A DNA stretch of 34,273 nucleotides. It comes from Candidatus Avibacteroides excrementipullorum. GTDB taxonomy: Bacteria; Bacteroidota; Bacteroidia; Bacteroidales; Bacteroidaceae. The notes below the pieces were generated by a model that worked only from the letters and a program-made list of their open reading frames with translations, searched no databases and was not told the origin of the DNA. Both the position numbers and the translations under genes were made by a program. The DNA lies in assembly GCA_018711405.1 (NCBI GenBank), contig DVIH01000107.1:1-34273 (forward strand), given 5' to 3'. Position 1 is the first letter of the stretch; the number at the start of each line of letters is the position of its first letter. Positions 28,057 to 34,273 of the stretch are shown piece by piece.

Positions 28057-30240
28057 TCAATTAGCCATTTCAGAAATGAACTTTATCCTCACCAGCCTTA
28101 TTTCCTCTTCCGTGTAGTCATCACCCAACTCTTTCATGGCTACATCGAGTTTGTCAGTCTCCGACTCCTTGAAATATTCATATATTTCGTCCATATGATC
28201 TTCATCCATGAAATTGTCAAGAAAATAGTCTATGTTTATCCTCATACCCGAATAGACTATGGCTTCTATCTCATCAAGAAGTTCCGAGAACTCAAGTCCG
28301 TTAAGCGAAGCTATCTCGTCGAGCGGTACTTTCAAGTCTATACTCTTGATGATCGACACTTTCAGTTTGGACTTGTTTGCCACAGTCCTTACCCTGAAAT
28401 CTTCCGGCCTCTCTATCTCGTTTTCCTCGCAATGCTTCTTTATAAGGGCACAGAACTCCTTGCCGTAGCGTTTAGCCTTTCCGGCACCCACTCCCGGTAT
28501 GTTCTGTAATTCTTCGAGTGTCACAGGATAAATGGTGGCCATGACCTCAAGAGAAGGATCCTGGAATATGACATAAGGCGGCACTCCCAATGTCTTTGAC
28601 AGATGCTTTCTCAAGTCTTTCAGCATCACGAACAAAGGTTGGTCTACTGCGCACGATCCTCCGCCTTTCATGGGAGCTTCCGGTATTTCCTCCTCATCGA
28701 AATCGTTGTCTTCCGTTATCTTGAAAGATTTGGGGTGTTTCAGAAATTTGCGTCCGGCATCCGTAACCTTCAATATCCCGTAATTTTCCACCTCCTTGCT
28801 CAGATATCCTGCAAGCTGCGCCTGCATGATGACAGCACTCCATGTCTTCTCCTCCTGATCCACTCCGCTGCCATACACTTCAAGGTCATCGTGCATGTAA
28901 TCCTGGATTTCCGAAGTTTCCCTACCCAGCAGTAGGTCGATGATATAATCTGCTTTGAAATTTTCTTTCACCGCCAGAATAGCTTCTATGACGGTACATA
29001 AAAGTTCTTTTGCTTCCACTTGATTTTTAGGATTTAAACAATTGTCACAATTACCGCAATTATCTTCGGCATATTCTTCGCCGAAATAATGCAGCAAAGT
29101 TTTTCGTCTGCACACCGACGATTCGGCATAGGCGGCAGTCTCGGCCAAGAGTTGCTTTCCGATATTCCGCTCCGAATCGGGTTTGCCTTGCATGAATTTC
29201 TCCAGCTTTTGCAGGTCCTTATACGAATAGAAAGTGATGCATTTGCCTTCCCCTCCGTCACGACCCGCCCTGCCGGTCTCCTGATAATAGCCTTCCAGAC
29301 TTTTCGGTATGTCGTAATGGATGACAAACCTTACATCCGGCTTGTCTATGCCCATGCCGAAAGCTATCGTGGCTATTATGACATCTATTTTCTCCATGAT
29401 AAAGGCATCTTGTGTCTCTGTCCTCTTTGCTGAGTCCATGCCTGCATGATATGCCGCCGCATTGATGCCGTTCACCTGGAGGATTTCCGCCAGCTCTTCC
29501 ACCTCTTTCCTGCTGAGGCAATAGATGATGCCCGACTTGCCCGGATTGTTTTTTATGAACTTTATTATATCCCTGTTTACGTTACTTGTCTTGGGTCTTA
29601 CTTCATAATAGAGATTGGGTCTGTTGAACGATGACTTGAACACTTTGGCATCCATCATTCCCAAGTTCTTCTGTATGTCGTGCTGCACTTTCGGAGTAGC
29701 CGTAGCCGTCAGCGCGATGACAGGAGCTTTACCAATCTTGTCTATATACGTCCGTATGTTTCTGTACTCCGGACGGAAGTCGTGTCCCCATTCGGATATG
29801 CAGTGCGCTTCATCTATGGCATAAAACGAAATCTTCACCTGCTTCAGAAATTCCACATTGTCTTCTTTGGTGAGAGATTCCGGAGCCACATAAAGCAATT
29901 TGGTCTTCCCGGAAATGATATCAGACTTGACAGCCTCAATCGCCGACTTGTTCAAAGAAGAGTTGATGAAATGCGCCACTCCGTCTTCCTCGCTGAAATG
30001 CCTCATGGCGTCTACCTGATTTTTCATCAGTGCAATGAGAGGAGAGACCACAATGGCCGTGCCCTCCATCAGAAGAGCGGGCAACTGGTAGCACAATGAT
30101 TTGCCGCCTCCGGTAGGCATGAGCACAAACGTATTGTTCCCCGCCAGAAGGTTGCGTATGATTTCCTCTTGATTGCCTTTGAACTTGTCAAAGCCGAAAA
30201 AATACCTCAGTTTCTCTGTTAAGTCTAATCTGTCCGTCAT
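28057..30240 (-). CDS. recQ: ATP-dependent DNA helicase RecQ
   Basis: A 3'-5' helicase for recombination and stalled-fork repair. The 727-residue protein has Walker A MPTGGGKSLCY (GGGKS 44-48), DEAH box 143-146 (AIDEAHCISEWGHDFRPEY), the helicase C domain with QETGRAGRDG, a RecQ zinc-binding motif (CRRKTLLHYFGEEY...CGNCDNC), a winged-helix RQC domain, and an HRDC domain near 525-610. It is about 115 residues longer than E. coli RecQ because of a C-terminal acidic helical extension. A good -7 box lies 28 bp upstream, so it is probably transcribed alone. Confidence 0.96.
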   Translation of the reverse strand: MTDRLDLTEKLRYFFGFDKFKGNQEEIIRNLLAGNNTFVLMPTGGGKSLCYQLPALLMEGTAIVVSPLIALMKNQVDAMRHFSEEDGVAHFINSSLNKSAIEAVKSDIISGKTKLLYVAPESLTKEDNVEFLKQVKISFYAIDEAHCISEWGHDFRPEYRNIRTYIDKIGKAPVIALTATATPKVQHDIQKNLGMMDAKVFKSSFNRPNLYYEVRPKTSNVNRDIIKFIKNNPGKSGIIYCLSRKEVEELAEILQVNGINAAAYHAGMDSAKRTETQDAFIMEKIDVIIATIAFGMGIDKPDVRFVIHYDIPKSLEGYYQETGRAGRDGGEGKCITFYSYKDLQKLEKFMQGKPDSERNIGKQLLAETAAYAESSVCRRKTLLHYFGEEYAEDNCGNCDNCLNPKNQVEAKELLCTVIEAILAVKENFKADYIIDLLLGRETSEIQDYMHDDLEVYGSGVDQEEKTWSAVIMQAQLAGYLSKEVENYGILKVTDAGRKFLKHPKSFKITEDNDFDEEEIPEAPMKGGGSCAVDQPLFVMLKDLRKHLSKTLGVPPYVIFQDPSLEVMATIYPVTLEELQNIPGVGAGKAKRYGKEFCALIKKHCEENEIERPEDFRVRTVANKSKLKVSIIKSIDLKVPLDEIASLNGLEFSELLDEIEAIVYSGMRINIDYFLDNFMDEDHMDEIYEYFKESETDKLDVAMKELGDDYTEEEIRLVRIKFISEMAN

Positions 30241-30267
30241 ATCGCGTCTCTCAATTTAGATTGCAAA

Positions 30268-30275
30268 CAAAGTTA
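30268..30275 (-). promoter_or_regulatory. recQ promoter, -7 box
   Basis: Minus-strand TAACTTTG matches TAnnTTTG exactly, 28 bp before the recQ ATG. Several TTTG tetramers occur upstream but at 10 and 14 bp, shorter than the usual spacing. Confidence 0.5.
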
Positions 30276-30313
30276 TAAATTATTTCAAACAAAGAAACGA
30301 ATCGGACAAAAAA

Positions 30314-31567
30314 TTATACGGCATTCTGCAATTGCGCTATGTTGGCTTTATCCATTTGCGATTTGGCATAATCCAACGTCACGACAAACTCTTTTTCTTT
30401 CCCCGATGGCAGGCTGTACATCGTCTCCATCATTATGGCCTCCACTATGGACCTCAGTCCGCGCGCGCCCAATCTGAACTCCACAGCCTTGTCGACTATG
30501 TACTCCAAGACGGCCGGTTCGAATACGAGCTTTATGCCGTCCATCTCAAACAACTTCACATATTGCTTTATGATAGAGTTCTTAGGTTCTGTCAGTATCT
30601 TGCGCAAAGCCGCCCTGTCGAGAGGCTTCAGATAGGTCAACACGGGCAGACGGCCTATTATCTCGGGGATAAGACCGAACGACTTAAGATCTTGCGGGGC
30701 GATATACTGCATTATGTCCCGCCTGTCTATCACAGCCGAAGAGCTGGCTGCATTGAAGCCCACCACATTGGTGTTGAGCCTCTGCGCTATCTTCTTCTCT
30801 ATGCCGTCGAAAGCTCCTCCGCAGATGAACAGGATGTTTCTGGTGTCCACCTCTATGAATTTCTGTTCCGGATGTTTGCGTCCGCCTTGAGGAGGCACGT
30901 TCACCTTAGAGCCTTCCAGCAGTTTCAGCAATCCCTGCTGCACGCCCTCGCCGCTCACATCACGGGTGATGGACGGATTGTCGCTCTTTCTTGCTATCTT
31001 GTCTATCTCGTCAATGAACACTATGCCCTTCTCTGCTTCCTCCACATTGTAGTCGGCCACTTGCAGCAGACGGCTGAGTATGCTCTCCACATCTTCGCCC
31101 ACATATCCGGCTTCGGTCAGCACTGTGGCATCGACTATGGTGAAAGGCACTTTCAGCAACTTCGCTATGGTACGCGCCAAGAGGGTTTTTCCCGTCCCGG
31201 TGCTCCCCACCATGATGATGTTCGACTTTTCTATCTCCACATCATTGTCGTCCTTGCTTTGTAGCAGACGCTTGTAATGATTGTACACGGCCACTGCAAG
31301 ATGCTTCTTGGCATTGTCCTGCCCTATCACATACTGGTCCAGATACTCTTTGATGTCCTGCGGCTTGGGCAGTTTGCCAAGCTCTATGCCTCCGCCCTGC
31401 TTCCTGTTGTTTTTCGGCAAGGCCTCATCAAATATCTCCATGGCGCGACCGGCGCAGTCATGACAGATAAAGCCGTTCAGCCCGGCCAGAAGGAGTCCGG
31501 CTTCGTGTGCCGGGCGTCCGCAAAAAGAGCATATTTCCGTTGTCTTATTACTATTATTCTTTGCCAA
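30314..31567 (-). CDS. clpX: ClpX, ATPase subunit of ClpXP protease, TTG start
   Basis: Unfolds tagged proteins and feeds them into ClpP. The 417-residue protein has the N-terminal zinc-binding domain (Cys13, Cys16, Cys35, Cys38), Walker A GSTGTGKT (121-128), pore loop GYVGED, Walker B IVFIDEID, and VGF as the ClpP-docking loop. The frame has no ATG before the zinc domain: the first in-frame ATG would begin at residue 43 and delete all four cysteines. TTG at 31567 is therefore the likely start. It comes one codon (GAT) after the clpP stop, and both genes share a reading frame. Confidence 0.95.
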   Translation of the reverse strand: MAKNNSNKTTEICSFCGRPAHEAGLLLAGLNGFICHDCAGRAMEIFDEALPKNNRKQGGGIELGKLPKPQDIKEYLDQYVIGQDNAKKHLAVAVYNHYKRLLQSKDDNDVEIEKSNIIMVGSTGTGKTLLARTIAKLLKVPFTIVDATVLTEAGYVGEDVESILSRLLQVADYNVEEAEKGIVFIDEIDKIARKSDNPSITRDVSGEGVQQGLLKLLEGSKVNVPPQGGRKHPEQKFIEVDTRNILFICGGAFDGIEKKIAQRLNTNVVGFNAASSSAVIDRRDIMQYIAPQDLKSFGLIPEIIGRLPVLTYLKPLDRAALRKILTEPKNSIIKQYVKLFEMDGIKLVFEPAVLEYIVDKAVEFRLGARGLRSIVEAIMMETMYSLPSGKEKEFVVTLDYAKSQMDKANIAQLQNAV

Positions 31568-31570
31568 ATC

Positions 31571-32278
31571 TTATTCTGTTATTTCCGGCGCAATGTCCGA
31601 TGTTATTTTCGGTTGTTTCCTGTATATTCTGTCTATCATCCCATACTCCAATGCTTCGGAAGCGGTCATCCAATAATCGCGGTCGGAATCTCTCTCCACT
31701 TTCTCATAGTCGGTATGCGAATGTTCGGATATAATCATGTACAGCTCTTTCTTCAGTTTCATGATTTCCCGAGCGGTGATTTCTATGTCCGATGCCTGTC
31801 CCTGCGCTCCGCCAAGAGGCTGGTGTATCATGACGCGCGAGTGAGGCAACGCCGCACGCTTGCCTTCGGTGCCGGCCACGAGCAGAACCGCCGCCATAGA
31901 AGCAGCCATGCCGGTGCATATCGTGGATATGTCATTTGCTATGAACTGCATGGTGTCATATATGCCCAGTCCTGCATAGACCGAACCGCCGGGAGAGTTC
32001 AGATACACGGAAATGTCTGTAGTCGGGTCCACCGAGTTGAGATACAGTAACTGTGCCTGCAACACGTTGGCCGTATAGTCGTTGATCTCCGTGCCGAGAA
32101 ATATCACCCTGTCCATCATCAGGCGTGAGAACACATCGAGCTGAGTGACGTTCAGCTGCCTTTCTTCGAGTATGTAAGGATTCATATAACCGGCCTGCGA
32201 CTTAATGACATCATCCAGCACCAGTCCGTTGATGCCGACATGCTTGGTCGCGAACTTTCTGAAATCGTTCATATCCAT
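31571..32278 (-). CDS. clpP: ClpP protease subunit
   Basis: The serine protease chamber that works with ClpX. The 235-residue product has the triad Ser127 (TGMAASMAA), His152 (MIHQPLGGAQGQ) and Asp201 (SDRDYWMTA), and the oligomer-contact motif VYLNSPGGSVYAGLGIYD. It is about 30 residues longer at the N-terminus than E. coli ClpP; part of this may be a processed propeptide. A second in-frame ATG at 32272 cannot be excluded. It lies between tig and clpX. Confidence 0.96.
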   Translation of the reverse strand: MDMNDFRKFATKHVGINGLVLDDVIKSQAGYMNPYILEERQLNVTQLDVFSRLMMDRVIFLGTEINDYTANVLQAQLLYLNSVDPTTDISVYLNSPGGSVYAGLGIYDTMQFIANDISTICTGMAASMAAVLLVAGTEGKRAALPHSRVMIHQPLGGAQGQASDIEITAREIMKLKKELYMIISEHSHTDYEKVERDSDRDYWMTASEALEYGMIDRIYRKQPKITSDIAPEITE

Positions 32279-32314
32279 ATTGCTTTATCTTTTCCTATTT
32301 ATTATATATGAGAT

Positions 32315-32375
32315 AACAAGAGAGGCCATTATTTCCATAGAATAAAGACCTCTCCCGATTCTTGTTTCAAATATT
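32315..32375 (-). promoter_or_regulatory. Candidate clpP promoter and leader hairpin
   Basis: Minus-strand AATATTTG (32368-32375) is one mismatch from TAnnTTTG, with TTTG 18 bp upstream. Just downstream a bulged hairpin forms from AACAAG/CTTGTT (32315-32320 with 32361-32366), GAGAGG/CCTCTC (32320-32325 with 32349-32354) and an inner TTATT/AATAA. No T run follows, so it looks more like a 5' leader structure for clpP than a terminator for tig. Confidence 0.4.
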
Positions 32376-32407
32376 ATCCAATCGCCTTTTCTTCAAAGAC
32401 TTCGTTT

Positions 32408-33769
32408 TCACTCTTCATTGAACATTTTGGTGAACTCTTCCATAGATATGGATTTGTGCTCGAGGGTAACCTTGTCTTTCAGAGCTAAGGCTATCTTGTT
32501 CTCGATGCATCTGTCTACGAGCGACTGCACGCTTTCTTTCTTCTTCAGCATCTCTTTGGCATAGTTGTCCACCACGTCTTCAGGCAGGTTGACCATGCCA
32601 TACTGTGCAAACTGGGCGCGGGTAGCCGCCTTAGCCTGTTCGAGCATATCCTTGTCGTCCACCTTTATGTCATATTCCTTTACCAACTGTTCTTTCACCA
32701 GGTGCCAGGTCAGTTCCTTGATGCTCCTGTCGTAGTTGTCTTCCACAAACTTCTCGTCCTTGTCCGGATTGTTGGCACGCATTATCTTCTTGAGCAATGC
32801 ATCGGGGAATTCCAGTTTTCCTATTTTGCCGGTGATGAGGTCGCGTGCGTCTACCAGGAACTTGAAGTCGCTGTCGTTCACCAGCTGCGACTGTATGGAC
32901 TCTCTGGTCTTGGTCCTGAATTCCTCCTCGTTGTGCACCACGTCTTTGCCGAACACCTGGTCGAAGATTTCCTGAGTCAGTTCGCCTTCCACAAAACGGG
33001 TGATTTCTTCTATCTGGAAGCTGAAGTCAGACTTGAGCTCTTTCACTTCTTCTTTCTTCACTTTCAGGAGGGCGGCCATCTCGGTCTCGTTTCCGGCATA
33101 AGCCTCAGACGGATTGAATATCAGCACGTCATTGACTTTGGCATTTTCAAATATTTTCTTCTGGTCATCATTCTTGAAGTAGGTTGGCATCAGTATCACG
33201 CCTTCGGCCTGCACTCCGCCCTCTTTCACGTTGCCGTTTTCATCCAGTTCGGCCACAGCGCCTTTTATCATGTCTTTTTCCTGATATGCATCCACCTTTT
33301 CATATTTTCCGGCGCGCTGCTTATACATGCTCACCTGGCGGTCTATCATCTCATCGGAAACTTCGATGTCATAGAACGGCACTTTGTCATCCTTGCCCAG
33401 TTCCACCTTGAATTCCGGAGCCAGAGCCACATCGAACACAAATTCAAATTCCTCTCCGTGCTCGAAATCCAGTTCTTTCTGCTGCTCCTCGTTAGGCAGA
33501 GGTTCGCCGAGCATGTTTATATTGTTTTCCCTGATATATTCATAGATTTTCTCCTGAAGGAGCTTGTTCAGCTCTTCGGCCAATACCGACTTGCCGTATT
33601 GTTTCTTCACAAGTCCTACAGGCACCATTCCGGGACGGAAACCCGGCATATTGATACGATGTCTCAATGATTTCAGAGCTTTTTCTACTCTCTCCTCATA
33701 GTCAGCCTTTTCCAATTTAACTGTCAGGACTGCATTAACTTTGTCTGTGTTTTGCAATGAAATATTCAT
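32408..33769 (-). CDS. tig: Trigger factor
   Basis: Ribosome-associated chaperone that binds nascent chains. The 453-residue protein starts MNISLQNTDKVNAVL. The ribosome-binding signature PGFRPGMVPVGLVKKQYG corresponds to the GFRxGxxP loop. The middle isomerase region (about 155-245) is poorly conserved, as I recall it is in Bacteroidota, so isomerase activity is doubtful. The C-terminal helical arms are intact. The open frame extends to 34015, but a strong promoter lies in that stretch and the extra residues do not match the family. It is upstream of clpP and clpX. Confidence 0.92.
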   Translation of the reverse strand: MNISLQNTDKVNAVLTVKLEKADYEERVEKALKSLRHRINMPGFRPGMVPVGLVKKQYGKSVLAEELNKLLQEKIYEYIRENNINMLGEPLPNEEQQKELDFEHGEEFEFVFDVALAPEFKVELGKDDKVPFYDIEVSDEMIDRQVSMYKQRAGKYEKVDAYQEKDMIKGAVAELDENGNVKEGGVQAEGVILMPTYFKNDDQKKIFENAKVNDVLIFNPSEAYAGNETEMAALLKVKKEEVKELKSDFSFQIEEITRFVEGELTQEIFDQVFGKDVVHNEEEFRTKTRESIQSQLVNDSDFKFLVDARDLITGKIGKLEFPDALLKKIMRANNPDKDEKFVEDNYDRSIKELTWHLVKEQLVKEYDIKVDDKDMLEQAKAATRAQFAQYGMVNLPEDVVDNYAKEMLKKKESVQSLVDRCIENKIALALKDKVTLEHKSISMEEFTKMFNEE

Positions 33770-33825
33770 CTCGCAACTCTCATTAATATTTATATTATAC
33801 CTAATTATATTCTCAAAACGAACGG

Positions 33826-33857
33826 CAAAATTAATGCATAATCTTTCAATTTTCAAA
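33826..33857 (-). promoter_or_regulatory. tig promoter
   Basis: Minus-strand TAATTTTG (33826-33833) is an exact TAnnTTTG box with TTTG (33854-33857) exactly 20 bp upstream, the best promoter in the window. Transcription would start near 33822, leaving a leader of about 52 bases before the ATG at 33769. Confidence 0.7.
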
Positions 33858-34128
33858 TTTATAAGAAACAAATTTGCCTTATCTTCAAAATGCCGGTAAC
33901 CGTTATGTCGCCGGAGAAAGACATACTCCTTTTCCGGACAAGTCTCGTCAATGTGTCTTTCACCATCGGGCGGGCACAGGCACAATATCAATTTCTGTCT
34001 CTGCGAACCTCTCACAATCCGTATCGGACGGTTTTAATCTACAAATCAAAAGACTTGAGAAAGTACAGCAAAATCTGTTTTACAAACTACCGAAATATTT
34101 TGTAAACAACCGGATTTATAGAAACAAA
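33858..34128. other. Intergenic stretch without a convincing gene
   Basis: It has a GC-richer core (about 33890-34030) in AT-rich flanks. A 71-codon frame from ATG 33890 and a 97-codon frame from TTG 33874 overlap on the + strand, but neither looks like a known protein. No repeat module of the GC-rich family is found here. Confidence 0.3.
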
Positions 34129-34254
34129 AGCGGCAATTTGCATAAGAAACGCAGATTGCCGCTATAGTTCCTGCAGATTCGATTTAGAGCGGAACTGATA
34201 CTGTATGGGTGCTACAAGATGGTCTTGACTGCCGCATACGCGGCTTTTCTCTTT
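34129..34254. other. Run of stem-loops at right edge: possible attenuator, small RNA or two terminators
   Basis: Four hairpins follow one another: AGCGGCAAT-T-TGC with GCA-G-ATTGCCGCT (34129-34163, 12 bp plus a G-T pair), AGTTCC with GGAACT (34166-34196), CAAGA with TCTTG (34215-34227), and GCCGC with GCGGC (34231-34244). The last is followed by TTTTCTCTTT on the + strand, a canonical terminator. The first is followed by TTTTG on the minus strand, so it could end a leftward gene lying to the right. A minus-strand frame without a start, stopping at 34162-34164, runs off the window edge and could be that gene's last 36 codons. Confidence 0.4.
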
Positions 34255-34273
34255 ATAATTACAACGTTCCTGT

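Noticed and set aside
33770..34015. 82-residue N-terminal extension of trigger factor
   Set aside because: It runs through the best promoter in the window (33826-33857) and has no resemblance to the family.
33874..34167. Small + strand genes of 97 or 71 codons
   Set aside because: The longer frame starts with TTG, both lack recognisable features or a clear ribosome site, and the longer one runs into the hairpin region.
34166..34196. tRNA-like T-loop (TTCGATT)
   Set aside because: The flanking bases do not form a T stem, and no acceptor or anticodon arm can be drawn.

Overview
The window looks like ordinary chromosome from a Bacteroidales bacterium (phylum Bacteroidota), probably a gut anaerobe. 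The evidence is a fused lpxC-fabZ gene, Bacteroidota-type -7 promoter boxes (TAnnTTTG) upstream of many operons, secreted proteins cut before Gln, a family 29 fucosidase beside a family 3 glycosidase, and a trigger factor-clpP-clpX-recQ-guaB gene order. Genus cannot be read from the sequence. Isoleucine is written mostly as ATA, which is unusual.

Layout. 1-5531 (+): lon, tgt, an LptF/LptG-type permease and a SAM methyltransferase, closely spaced and probably one operon. 5532-9051 (+): lipid A synthesis genes lpxD, lpxC-fabZ and lpxA, ending in a hairpin terminator. 9183-10231 (-): an aldo/keto reductase and, overlapping its stop, an internally deleted reductase remnant. 10555-11376 (+): a divergent AraC-type regulator. 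11381-16947 (-): a probable operon of an unrecognised 209-residue protein, an M24 aminopeptidase, a GH29 alpha-L-fucosidase and a GH3 beta-glycosidase. 17194-26107 (-): a long operon of a double-parvulin chaperone, a SurA-like lipoprotein without the isomerase part, SurA, an OstA/LptA-like protein, a small membrane protein, MutL and an NlpC/P60 peptidase. 26433-33769 (-): guaB, recQ, clpX, clpP and tig. 33770-34273 has no convincing gene but ends in a run of hairpins.

The genes share a theme of envelope construction and protein quality control. LpxA, LpxC and LpxD start lipid A; the LptF/LptG permease and OstA-like protein belong to lipopolysaccharide export; SurA, PpiC and the lipoprotein would fold outer-membrane proteins; Lon, ClpXP and trigger factor handle cytoplasmic proteins.

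The most unusual signal is a GC-rich intergenic repeat family with four copies (about 5532-5650, 10371-10456, 17053-17167, 26243-26347). Each copy is built from two short modules, GATGTRCGCCATC and ACCGAGCCGATC, set about 22 bp apart and used in either orientation and in different orders. All four lie at operon boundaries and none inside a gene. Other points of note are a queuosine transglycosylase without its zinc cysteines, a MutL without its endonuclease motifs, a TTG-started clpX one codon after the in-frame clpP stop, and a structured segment at the right edge that could be an attenuator or small RNA.
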